64,000 nt of DNA from Paenibacillus luteus. GTDB taxonomy: Bacteria > Bacillota > Bacilli > Paenibacillales > Paenibacillaceae. This document shows positions 17,335 through 25,707 of the stretch, one piece after another. The notes under the pieces were generated by a model that did not search any database, was not told where the DNA came from, and was given only the letters and a program-made list of their open reading frames with translations. The DNA is taken from contig NZ_SKCD01000033.1 in the NCBI RefSeq assembly GCF_006542765.1, positions 124,001 to 188,000 of the forward strand, written 5' to 3'. The position numbers and the translations under genes are program-made. The stretch's first letter is position 1; each line of letters begins with the position of its first letter.

Positions 17335-18206
17335 GCGCAACGCTCAAAGCATGCGAGCATATGATTCGTGAAGGCTCAACGACATTTTATAAAGCTTTTA
17401 GCTTCTTGCAAAGCCCGCGTAAGGAAGCGGTCTATGTCATTTACGCCTTTTGCCGCATGATCGACGACGCGGTTGATGAGCCGGAGAGCTCTCCTTATTC
17501 GCTTGAAGAACTCGCTCACCATTTCACACAGCTGGAAAAGGCAGATGGCCATTTCATTTGGCCGGCTTTGCGCTGGCTTCTGGAAAGGTTTCCTGTCACC
17601 AAAGAGCCTTTCTTTCGCCAAATGGAAGGGCAGCGGCTTGATTATGAATTGACTCATTACGATACGATGGAGCAGCTTGAAACCTATAGCTATCTTGTGG
17701 CAGGCACGGTCGGGGAAATGCTGCTCCCGGTGCTGCATGATGCTCCTGACAAACATGTGATAGCCTCGGGCATTTGGCTCGGCAAGGGGATGCAAATCGT
17801 TAATATTGTTCGTGATGTGGGTGAAGATCAGGCGAAGGGGCGGAGATACATTCCGCTGGATCTGCTTACCAAGCATGGCTATACCGAAGCGATGTGGCAG
17901 AAGAATATCATCAATGATTCATGGAGAAATGTCATTCAGGAGCTTACTGCGCTTGCGCATGCCTGGTTTGCAAGAGGACTGATTGATGTGAGCCAGTATC
18001 CGCGCACCAGCAGCTTTTGTGTAGAGCTGTCTGCCCGTATGTACGAAGCGATTCTGGAGGATGTGGCGGCCCATGGTTACGATGTGTATAACCGCAGGGC
18101 GTATGTATCTACGCTTGGCAAAATGGCCATTATGAATCAATTGACATTGAAGCATGGCTTAAGTGTATTGCAGTTGAAATCTAACGCAAGCAGCGCGGTA
18201 TCATGA
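17319..18206 (+). CDS. crtM: Squalene/phytoene synthase family protein (dehydrosqualene synthase, CrtM-like)
   Basis: This 295-residue trans-isoprenyl synthase joins two prenyl diphosphates head to head, the first committed carotenoid step. The two aspartate-rich magnesium motifs are visible: MIDDAVDE (about residues 48-55) and NIVRDVGEDQAKGRRYIPLD in the second half. No GGPP synthase gene accompanies it, so two farnesyl diphosphates giving a C30 product are more likely than a C40 product, though sequence alone does not prove this. Start chosen at TTG 17319 with AGGAG 8 nt upstream; GTG 17310 overlaps that ribosome site. It overlaps both neighbours. Confidence 0.88.
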   Translation: MESQLSATLKACEHMIREGSTTFYKAFSFLQSPRKEAVYVIYAFCRMIDDAVDEPESSPYSLEELAHHFTQLEKADGHFIWPALRWLLERFPVTKEPFFRQMEGQRLDYELTHYDTMEQLETYSYLVAGTVGEMLLPVLHDAPDKHVIASGIWLGKGMQIVNIVRDVGEDQAKGRRYIPLDLLTKHGYTEAMWQKNIINDSWRNVIQELTALAHAWFARGLIDVSQYPRTSSFCVELSARMYEAILEDVAAHGYDVYNRRAYVSTLGKMAIMNQLTLKHGLSVLQLKSNASSAVS

Positions 18207-18955
18207 AGGCTATCCGTTATTTATTTTGGTGCTGGCTAGTTATTGGCTTGACACTTATGCTGTTCTACAGAGTGCCGGAGCCTCTTGGATTCAGCAATGG
18301 TTTATTTCTCGTTTTTTTCGCGCTATATGCCTACAGTTTGGAGCAAAAGGCACTCGGAGGATTTAACCGTACAATTGCGTCACGGGCTTTGTTTGTGGGA
18401 GTGTTTACTTTCGTTCTCGAATGGGTCGGCACGGAAACGGGCTGGCCCTTCGGTCATTATGAGTATAGCGGGACGCTGCGGTTCTGGGACGGGGGCGTCC
18501 CGGTTGCGATTGGTTTTGCTTGGATTGGCGTCATGTCAAGCGGAGTCATGCTCTCTTCCGCCCGGACAAAGCTGGGACGCGCGGTTCAAGTAGGGGCATT
18601 CGCGCTGCTCTTTGATTTGGTGCTGGACCCGGTTGCCTTTGCCCAGCAGTTCTGGATGTGGAGCAAGGAAGGAGCCTTCGGCACCTATTATGGCGTACCG
18701 CTGCAAAATTTCATTGCATGGTTTCTAACCGCTGCGCTGCTATCCTATCTTTATCCGCTGAGGCATCAACATACAGGAGCAGCACCCTCGATTTATCGCG
18801 AAGGGACAAGACTCTATCAAGGGATGCATCTCATGTTTGGCCTGCTTGCATTCAAGGCGTCCTTATGGGGGCCGCTTCTGACGGCCATTGCAGCGATCCT
18901 ATGGCTGGAAGGAGGGCTGTGGCTTGATCGAAGCAAGCAAAAGCAAAGCATTTGA
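18203..18955 (+). CDS. Carotenoid biosynthesis membrane protein (CruF-type, DUF422)
   Basis: This 250-residue integral membrane protein has about seven hydrophobic segments. The central VLEWVGTETGWPFGHYEYS stretch and LVLDPVAFAQQFWMWS are the conserved face of the CruF/DUF422 family. Characterised members are carotenoid 1,2-hydratases that add water to the psi end group, creating a tertiary hydroxyl that can then be glycosylated. That fits the glycosyltransferase and acyltransferase that follow. ATGA overlap with crtM (4 bp). Activity on a C30 substrate is inferred from context only. Confidence 0.85.
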   Translation: MKAIRYLFWCWLVIGLTLMLFYRVPEPLGFSNGLFLVFFALYAYSLEQKALGGFNRTIASRALFVGVFTFVLEWVGTETGWPFGHYEYSGTLRFWDGGVPVAIGFAWIGVMSSGVMLSSARTKLGRAVQVGAFALLFDLVLDPVAFAQQFWMWSKEGAFGTYYGVPLQNFIAWFLTAALLSYLYPLRHQHTGAAPSIYREGTRLYQGMHLMFGLLAFKASLWGPLLTAIAAILWLEGGLWLDRSKQKQSI

Positions 18956-19676
18956 CCGACTTTTTCTCAAATACAATGAAACTTATTTGCTCCGCAAGCA
19001 TTTCCGCTATGTCGGTTTTCAAGGCGAGCTTGATCCGTATCCTGACCGCAGCATTCTCTATGTTATGAATCACAGTTCTTGGTGGGACGGGCTGCTAGTT
19101 TATGAGCTGTTTCGTAAAAAGTCTCAAAACGACCATTACGTCATGATGGAAGAGAAGCAGCTCCGTCAATTTCAGTTCTTCCGCAAGCTGGGCGCCTATT
19201 CCATTGATAAATCGACGCCTCAAAGCCTTATTCCTTCCTTGCGGTATACATGCAGGCTGTTGAAGGAAGGCAAGCGCATCTGGATGTTTCCGCAGGGAGA
19301 TATTCAGCATTTGGAGCTTCGGCCGTTAACGCTTAAGGAGGGTGCCGCCCATGTGCTGAAGCAGTGTCCGCAAACCGTTGTTATACCGGTAACGGTTTAT
19401 TACTCCCTCTTTCACCATCAAAAGGCTGAAGTAACGATGGTAGCTGGCGAACCGATTGCTGAAGCATGGGATCAAATGGAAAAACGAGTGATTACGGCAC
19501 GGTTAGCTGCAGTGTTAGAGGGACAGATGGATACCCACCGGGCTCGCATTATTAATGGCGGCCCAGAGGTGACTGCTGAATTTGAACGTTTAGTGCGGCA
19601 AGGAGGATCAACAAGTGAAGCCTTTATGGCATTCAAGAGGAGGATGAGTAGATGGAAATCGTTCTTTGGTCGGTAG
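18924..19676 (+). CDS. PlsC-like acyltransferase of the carotenoid operon
   Basis: This 250-residue lysophospholipid acyltransferase-type protein has the HX4D active site in LYVMNHSSWWDGL (about residues 44-56) and the second block MFPQGDIQHLELRPL. Position in the operon suggests that it esterifies a sugar on the glycosylated carotenoid with a fatty acid rather than making phosphatidic acid. Start chosen at TTG 18924 with GGAAGGAGGG 7 nt upstream, overlapping the hydratase gene by 32 bp; upstream codons in this frame lack a ribosome site. It overlaps the next gene by 25 bp. Confidence 0.83.
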   Translation: MIEASKSKAFDRLFLKYNETYLLRKHFRYVGFQGELDPYPDRSILYVMNHSSWWDGLLVYELFRKKSQNDHYVMMEEKQLRQFQFFRKLGAYSIDKSTPQSLIPSLRYTCRLLKEGKRIWMFPQGDIQHLELRPLTLKEGAAHVLKQCPQTVVIPVTVYYSLFHHQKAEVTMVAGEPIAEAWDQMEKRVITARLAAVLEGQMDTHRARIINGGPEVTAEFERLVRQGGSTSEAFMAFKRRMSRWKSFFGR

Positions 19677-20803
19677 CTGCATTGTTGTCGCTGCAGCTGG
19701 TATTTGCCGCTTGGAACGTTCGCCAGCTGCCCTTGTTTGGCCAACTCGGCCATTCATCAGGCAAGTTGATACCAGAAGAAGGCGTGCAGCTTTCGGTTCT
19801 CATCCCCGCAAGAAACGAGCAGGGAAATATTATCGAATGCTTGCAATCCATTCAGCGATGCTTACCCGCAAATCAGAGTGACAAAAGGATAGAAGTGATC
19901 ATCTTGGATGACCGTTCAGAGGATGAAACGGCCCGCCTGGTCGAGCAATTCTCAGCGGAGGATCAGCGCTTCCGTCTTGTTCGCGGATTAGAGAAGCCAG
20001 ATGGCTGGGTGGGCAAAGCCTATGCCTGCCATCAGCTTTCGATGCAGGCTCGCGGTGCTTGGTATTTGTATGTTGATGCGGACACGCGGCTGCGCCAAAG
20101 CGCGCTTGAGACGGTTCTGCAGGCAATATCAGGGCAGGCAATAGGTTTCATCAGCGGGTTTCCAGAGCAGCAAACAGGCAGTTGGCTGGAGAAGCTGGTT
20201 GTACCAATGATGGGCTTTACGATTGCCTGCCATCTGCCGATCAGGCTCGTTAGCGCTTCTTCGGATCCGCGGTTTGCAGCCGCGCATGGCGGGTGGATCG
20301 CAATCAGCAGGGCTACATATGAGGCGGCAGGAGGACATGAGGCAAACGCCGGACAACTCGTCGATGATGTGGCCTTGATGCGGGCGGTCAAGCGAGCCGG
20401 CCATCCGGTTGTGCTCGCTGATGTGCGGCAGCAGGTGTCCATGCGCATGTATCATAACGCTTCAGAGGTATGGAGCGGCTACAAAAAGAACATCTTCGCA
20501 GGCGTAGGCCGCAGTGGGCTGCTGCTTGCAGCGGTGCTTGCCATTTATGTTCTGCTTTATTTACTTCCGTTCATGATGCTGCTAGTATCTCCGCTATATC
20601 CAGCCCTTCTTCCTTCAGCGTTAACTGGCTATTTGCTTGGCATTGCGGTTAAGGCAGTCGCAGACCGCTCTCAAGGTCAGCCCTGGCTGCTTGCCTTGTT
20701 CATTCCTTTCAGCATTGGAGCGGTTGTTGCGATCGGAGCGGCTTCTTGGCTTTCAGCCAAATTCGGAACCGGTTATGTCTGGAAAGGGCGGATGTACGAA
20801 TGA
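19652..20803 (+). CDS. Glycosyltransferase family 2 (CrtQ-like)
   Basis: This 383-residue membrane-associated GT-A glycosyltransferase has an N-terminal anchor (about residues 5-22), then the nucleotide-sugar binding LSVLIPARNEQGNII, the metal-binding YVDADTRL, and VDDVALMRAVKRAG as the acceptor region. Two to three hydrophobic segments follow near the C-terminus. CrtQ-type enzymes glycosylate carotenoids in staphyloxanthin-like pathways, and the location between acyltransferase and desaturase supports that role. AGGAGG precedes the ATG. Overlap with the next gene is ATGA. Confidence 0.87.
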   Translation: MEIVLWSVAALLSLQLVFAAWNVRQLPLFGQLGHSSGKLIPEEGVQLSVLIPARNEQGNIIECLQSIQRCLPANQSDKRIEVIILDDRSEDETARLVEQFSAEDQRFRLVRGLEKPDGWVGKAYACHQLSMQARGAWYLYVDADTRLRQSALETVLQAISGQAIGFISGFPEQQTGSWLEKLVVPMMGFTIACHLPIRLVSASSDPRFAAAHGGWIAISRATYEAAGGHEANAGQLVDDVALMRAVKRAGHPVVLADVRQQVSMRMYHNASEVWSGYKKNIFAGVGRSGLLLAAVLAIYVLLYLLPFMMLLVSPLYPALLPSALTGYLLGIAVKAVADRSQGQPWLLALFIPFSIGAVVAIGAASWLSAKFGTGYVWKGRMYE

Positions 20804-22293
20804 GCGAGGCTAAGCGGAAAAGGGTCGTTATTATCGGAGCAGGGCTTGGCGGTTTGTCAGCCGCCATTCGTTTGGCACATGCGGGCTTTGAAGTGCGTGT
20901 GCTGGAGCAGCAGCAGACGGTTGGAGGCAAGCTGCAGCGGGTAACCGCTGAGGGCTACCGGTTTGACCGAGGGCCGAGCACGATCACGCTGCCGCATTTG
21001 TTCGCCTCTGTGTTTGAAACGGTTGGCAGAAGGATGGAAGATTATATTACGCTCGAGCGGCTTCGGCAGGCGACCCGAAATGTGTTTGCCGACGGAGCTA
21101 TTGTTGATCTGACAGCTTCAGTAGTGGAGACAGCCGAGCAAATTGGTTGCTATAGCCAGCAGGATGCAGCTGCCTATGCCGCATTTTGCAAGGAGGCGGC
21201 ACGGCTGTATCGCCTCGCGGATGATCGTTTTCTTGGCCGGCTGCTGCTGGACGCTCGGGATAAGCTTGATCCGAGACTAGCCGCAGGATTTATGCAGGTT
21301 AGGCCGTTAACCAATTTGAACAAGCTGCTGCGGCGATATTTTCAGCATCCGAATACGCTGGCCATGCTGGGCAGATATGCAACTTATGTTGGCGCATCTC
21401 CTTACGAATCGCCGGCTATTTTTGCCATGCTTGCACATGTAGAAAGCGAGCTAGGCATTTATAGTGTACAGGGGGGGACTTATGCAATCGCGGAAGCTTT
21501 TGCAAAGCTTGCCAAGGAGCTTGGCGTTGTTATTCAGACGGGCGTTCGCGTGAGCCACATTATGGTGAAGAACGGCATATGCCGCGGCGTTGAAACGGAG
21601 CAGGGCGTGTTTGATGCTGATATCGTGGTTGCCAACGGAGATGTTCTGTCTATGTACAGCTCGCTTATCAAGCCGGAGCATCGTCCGACTTTCACCAATG
21701 AGCGAATTGCCCGTTATGAGCCCTCCTTATCGGGTTTTGTACAGCTGATTGGCATTCAGCGCACCTATGAACAGCTGCTTCATCATACTGTTTTCTATCC
21801 GGAGCATTACGAGGATGAGTTTAGCAGCATTTTCAAACATCGGAAGCCGCCAGCAGAGCCGACTATTTATATATGCAATGCAGCCATTTCAGATCAAAAT
21901 GCAGCTCCAGCAGGTGGAAGCAGCTTGTTTGTGCTGGTAAACGCGCCTTATGTGTCAAAGTCATGGAGCTGGGAGCGGGAAACCGAAAATTATGCTATGC
22001 TAGTACGTAGTCGTCTTGCCGGATTTGGTATAGATTGCTTGGAGCAAGCAGATGTAACCATTACATATACGCCAGAGCAGTTGGAGCGTGATACGTCCGC
22101 GCATCGTGGCGCGATATACGGGATTTCCTCGAACGGAGCTAGACAAACCTTTTTCAGGCCAAGCAACCGATCCCCAGATATTCAAGGATTGTGGTTTACA
22201 GGAGGTACGACGCATCCCGGAGGCGGAACGCCAATCGTTACGCTATGTGGTCAGCTTGTTGCTGAGGAGCTTATCAAACAGTACAGGAATTAA
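20800..22293 (+). CDS. CrtN-type carotenoid desaturase 3
   Basis: This 497-residue third paralogue carries VVIIGAGLGGLSAAIRLAHAG, then TVGGKLQRVTAEGYRFDRGPS, and the C-terminal GLWFTGGTTHPGGGTPIVT. Three desaturase-type enzymes in one operon match C30 pathways where separate paralogues do the chain desaturation, terminal oxidation, and 3,4-desaturation. Start is ATG 20800 in a 4-bp overlap with the glycosyltransferase; the extra 18 codons upstream lie inside that gene. It is followed by a 77-bp gap and the IPP isomerase. Confidence 0.87.
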   Translation: MSEAKRKRVVIIGAGLGGLSAAIRLAHAGFEVRVLEQQQTVGGKLQRVTAEGYRFDRGPSTITLPHLFASVFETVGRRMEDYITLERLRQATRNVFADGAIVDLTASVVETAEQIGCYSQQDAAAYAAFCKEAARLYRLADDRFLGRLLLDARDKLDPRLAAGFMQVRPLTNLNKLLRRYFQHPNTLAMLGRYATYVGASPYESPAIFAMLAHVESELGIYSVQGGTYAIAEAFAKLAKELGVVIQTGVRVSHIMVKNGICRGVETEQGVFDADIVVANGDVLSMYSSLIKPEHRPTFTNERIARYEPSLSGFVQLIGIQRTYEQLLHHTVFYPEHYEDEFSSIFKHRKPPAEPTIYICNAAISDQNAAPAGGSSLFVLVNAPYVSKSWSWERETENYAMLVRSRLAGFGIDCLEQADVTITYTPEQLERDTSAHRGAIYGISSNGARQTFFRPSNRSPDIQGLWFTGGTTHPGGGTPIVTLCGQLVAEELIKQYRN

Positions 22294-22370
22294 AAAGATA
22301 GAGAAGCGCAAGGAGGGCCGCGTCGCTATAAAAGGCGCTGCCCAGATGCGCTTGCTTGGGAGGAACAAGC

Positions 22371-23426
22371 ATGACAGTTGATCAGCAAGCAGCAACCGCG
22401 AAGCGCAAGGGCGAGCATATCCGCATTTGCTTGCAAGAGCAGGTAAACAGCGTGGGCATTGATACGGGCTTGGAGAGATATCGCTTTAAGCATAATGCAC
22501 TGCCTGAGCTTTCGTTCAGTGAAATTAAGCTGGACACAGAATGGTTTGGCAAGAGGCTGGGAGCTCCTTTGCTTGTCAGCTCCATGACTGGCGGAACAGA
22601 CGAAGCAGGCGCTATCAACCGCCGTCTGGCCATTGTGGCAGAGGAGAGAGGCTGGGCGATTGGACTAGGTTCCATGCGTGCTGCCATTGAGAATGAGCAG
22701 CTCGCGGCTTCTTTCTCCATCCGAAAGGATGCGCCATCGGTTCCGGTCATAGCCAACATCGGAGCGGTTCAGTTCAATTACGGCTTTGGTGTGGATTCTT
22801 GTCGCAGAGCCGTGGATATTGCAGAAGCCGATGCGCTCGTTCTACATCTGAACAGCATGCAGGAGGTATTCCAGCCTGAGGGGGACACGGATTTCCGCAA
22901 TTTGCTCTCAGCGATTGAACAGGTATGCAAACGATCCGATGTTCCTGTCGGCATCAAGGAGGTCGGCTGGGGAATCGACGCCGATACCGCTGAAGCGCTT
23001 ATGGAAGCAGGCGTTTCCTTCATCGATGCGGCTGGCGCAGGCGGAACATCATGGAGTCAGGTTGAGAAATTTCGCTCGCAGGACGAGCTGAGAAGACAAG
23101 CTGCGGAAGCATTTGCGGACTGGGGAATTCCGACCGCAGAAAGCGTAACGGAAATTCGCTCGCGGTTGCCGCAGGCGAATATCATTGCCAGCGGCGGATT
23201 GCGGACGGGTGTCGACGCGGCGAAGGCAATTGCGCTAGGAGCGAATCTGGCCGGGTTTGGCCGTGTGCTGCTGCCACAAGCAGCTGGAGACAGTCATCAG
23301 GTGTCGCAGGAGCAGCTGCTTCAGCAATTCAAGCGAATTGAATTTGAATTGCAGACGGCCATGTTCGGTATCGGAGCGGGCTCGATCAATGAACTGCGCG
23401 GGACGAACAGGCTGCTGCTAAAGTAA
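22371..23426 (+). CDS. fni: Isopentenyl-diphosphate delta-isomerase, type 2
   Basis: This 351-residue FMN-dependent enzyme interconverts IPP and DMAPP. Motifs are RKGEHIRICLQEQVN at the N-terminus, PLLVSSMTGGTDEAGAINR, GLGSMRAAIEN, LHLNSMQEVFQPEGD with the catalytic Gln region, and IIASGGLRTGVDAAKAIALGA for FMN phosphate. Its place at the end of the carotenoid operon suggests that it raises the prenyl precursor supply; ispG at the end of the window shows that the MEP pathway is present. Start chosen at ATG 22371 after TGGGAGGAAC; an earlier in-frame codon overlaps the ribosome site. Confidence 0.93.
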   Translation: MTVDQQAATAKRKGEHIRICLQEQVNSVGIDTGLERYRFKHNALPELSFSEIKLDTEWFGKRLGAPLLVSSMTGGTDEAGAINRRLAIVAEERGWAIGLGSMRAAIENEQLAASFSIRKDAPSVPVIANIGAVQFNYGFGVDSCRRAVDIAEADALVLHLNSMQEVFQPEGDTDFRNLLSAIEQVCKRSDVPVGIKEVGWGIDADTAEALMEAGVSFIDAAGAGGTSWSQVEKFRSQDELRRQAAEAFADWGIPTAESVTEIRSRLPQANIIASGGLRTGVDAAKAIALGANLAGFGRVLLPQAAGDSHQVSQEQLLQQFKRIEFELQTAMFGIGAGSINELRGTNRLLLK

Positions 23427-23446
23427 GGCTGCAGCATAATAGATAA

Positions 23447-23493
23447 GGCGTGGGAGCAGCTGAAAGGCAGCAAGCACGCCCTATTTCTATTTT
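23447..23493. terminator. Probable terminator between the carotenoid and ger operons
   Basis: GGCGTG (23447-23452) pairs with CACGCC (23475-23480), with an inner GCTG/CAGC stem, followed by CTATTTCTATTTT. The two operons converge here. Confidence 0.5.
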
Positions 23494-23518
23494 GCCACAA
23501 AATGCAGTCAGCAAAGGC

Positions 23519-24610
23519 TTATTTAATTAAGCCCGTACCTTCAATAATAATATTGGCGCGGACCACGAATTTGATGGTGGGGTAAAGGGATTCCCACTTC
23601 TTAAAGGCGTCAGAGCCGGGATGCGTTGCCCGGTAGCGGAGACCAAAACCAATGGGATCGACACCTGCTTTTTGAATTTTGCGGAGCAGCTTGACGCAGG
23701 ATTTGGCATATTCCTTATTAAGGTCCTCTTCGACCGATCTCCACTGAGCGGAATACAAGTCTTTTGGCGCCTCTTCAAATACGACCTTCATCTTAACATC
23801 CATCGTTATGGTATCTTCGCCGTTTTGTTTCCCTATACGGAATTTGGAATGGATTTCGGTAATGGCCACGACAAGATCAAGCCCTTCAAACATGCCATGC
23901 ATGGACGATTTAGTGAAATCGTTAGCAAGCTGGTTATAAAGCTGCGCCTCGGAAGGATTCAGAACAAGCTTCACTCTCTTTTTGTCGAGGAGCGCTGTCT
24001 TGTTAATAATGAAGCTCTCCTGATTATCTTTCTTTATGATAGGCATCAATGGATCGAGCCCTTCCTCTGAAGCTCTTCTGGAAAAATCGGACAGTGACTC
24101 AACATACGTATATGAGGATTCGGTCCCATCTGCTCCAAAGCTTAAAAACAGCGTGTTGCCTGGATAACGCTCGGAGAGCGGCTTCACTTTCAGCAAACTT
24201 TCGGCATCCGGCTTACCGATGGCAATATTGGCTACACTTTGAATGTCTCTTCTTCTCGTCATCCACTCCAAGGCGCCTTGATAGTCACTATTCGCCACCT
24301 TCTCGCCGATGATAAAAATTTTGCAATGACCAAAATCAATCTCCTTATCCACATAGGCCTTTAGCATTCGAACACCTTCGGCAATGCTGGGAGCGTCTAT
24401 GGTTTCAATTTGTGTTTTGGATGCGCCGGGCTCGATTTTCGGGGAGGGGATGGCGAGCTGAAGCGTTATCCGGTAAGGTTTTTTTTCATTTTCCGACTGA
24501 TCTATGCCGAGGGCAACAACGAAAAATCGTTTGTCGATGTCTTTAAAGCCGCAAGCCCCAAGCATGCAGACCATGATTATGGCAAGGCATATTCGAATGA
24601 TTACGTTCAT
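23519..24610 (-). CDS. gerC: Ger(x)C family spore germination lipoprotein
   Basis: This 363-residue C subunit of a GerA-type germinant receptor has a lipoprotein signal peptide ending in MLGAC with the lipidated Cys at about residue 20, then the family start DKRFFVVALGIDQSE and a C-terminal domain beginning DLVVAITEI. It sits on the outer face of the inner membrane of the spore. It overlaps gerB by 4 bp, and the order A-B-C is standard. The nutrient sensed cannot be inferred. Confidence 0.93.
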   Translation of the reverse strand: MNVIIRICLAIIMVCMLGACGFKDIDKRFFVVALGIDQSENEKKPYRITLQLAIPSPKIEPGASKTQIETIDAPSIAEGVRMLKAYVDKEIDFGHCKIFIIGEKVANSDYQGALEWMTRRRDIQSVANIAIGKPDAESLLKVKPLSERYPGNTLFLSFGADGTESSYTYVESLSDFSRRASEEGLDPLMPIIKKDNQESFIINKTALLDKKRVKLVLNPSEAQLYNQLANDFTKSSMHGMFEGLDLVVAITEIHSKFRIGKQNGEDTITMDVKMKVVFEEAPKDLYSAQWRSVEEDLNKEYAKSCVKLLRKIQKAGVDPIGFGLRYRATHPGSDAFKKWESLYPTIKFVVRANIIIEGTGLIK

Positions 24611-25707
24611 GTGGTTTTGGGCCTCCTTCGACTAAGCACAAATACCGTTAAAACAATGATGAACTCAACGAACATTCTAGCTACCAGCCAGTAAGAGGTA
24701 ATAAACATATTGATCTTCTCGTTTGTTAGAACGAGGTACAACATCGTAAGCATAGCGAAAATACCGACGATTACGTAATTAGCGACCGGTGTCTTGGGGC
24801 TGTCGATTTCCGGTTTATAATTGCGGAAACAGCATTTAATAAATTCCATAGCTTGATGCCAGCCACACATGGTGTACACAAGTGTCAAGTTTAGAAAAAC
24901 GATCAAAAACAGGAACAATACCCGTTCAATAAAGCCATATTGCATAATGAGGGAGTCTGCGGTTACGCTCCAAATGTAGGTGTACTGGTTAACTGCTTCC
25001 GTTCCGTGAAAGCCGATCGGCACAAAAAACGTGATTAACATAATGGTTATTCCAAAAACTGGGTATACCCAGCGGAACTTGAATCGAAAATTGGGAGGCA
25101 GCAGCCGGTTGAACAATGATAGATTAATATAACCGGTAAAAATAAAGCTCGCGGCAGCGACGGCCGATAGGGTAGGCATGGCGGTCACATAATTAGCGAC
25201 CACACGAATTGAATCAAAATTTAATTGCGTGCTGCGGACGGCCTTGAACAGGATAAAGATAATGACCGGAGCATTGACTATGAGCCCGATCTCTAACACG
25301 AACATGACGGACAGCGTGGAACGAGTCGCCGCATATCCGCAGGCGATAATTAGCATGGACAAGATAATGATCGAATTTGCGTCCGGATTAAAGAAGCGGT
25401 TAATTAAAATAGCGTAGGCCACAACAACGATTGACGTTGCAAACCACCACATGACCGCAGAGCAAAACATGCAAATGGAGACCAGCCACTGCGGGAAGTG
25501 TTGCTTCAAAATCTCTGGCAGCCCTTTTCCTGGATAGCGGGCCATCGCGCTTGTATACATATAGACAAGAATGGTTCCTATAACAGTGCCGACGATCATT
25601 GATGACACTGCGCCGTTGAAGCGGGCTTCAATCAAAATATGCGGAACGAAGAGCAGCAAATTGATAAAACTAACCATAATAAAGTTGTAAAAAACATAGC
25701 GATTCAC
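24607..25707 (-). CDS. gerB: Spore germination permease-like protein (GerB subunit)
   Basis: This 366-residue protein has about ten hydrophobic segments and matches the GerAB/amino acid permease-like family, the likely germinant-binding subunit. FINLLLFVPHILIEARFNGAV near the N-terminus and YPGKGLPEILKQHFP are typical. It overlaps gerA and gerC by 4 bp each, so the three subunits are made together. No B paralogue is present nearby. Confidence 0.92.
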   Translation of the reverse strand: MNRYVFYNFIMVSFINLLLFVPHILIEARFNGAVSSMIVGTVIGTILVYMYTSAMARYPGKGLPEILKQHFPQWLVSICMFCSAVMWWFATSIVVVAYAILINRFFNPDANSIIILSMLIIACGYAATRSTLSVMFVLEIGLIVNAPVIIFILFKAVRSTQLNFDSIRVVANYVTAMPTLSAVAAASFIFTGYINLSLFNRLLPPNFRFKFRWVYPVFGITIMLITFFVPIGFHGTEAVNQYTYIWSVTADSLIMQYGFIERVLFLFLIVFLNLTLVYTMCGWHQAMEFIKCCFRNYKPEIDSPKTPVANYVIVGIFAMLTMLYLVLTNEKINMFITSYWLVARMFVEFIIVLTVFVLSRRRPKTT

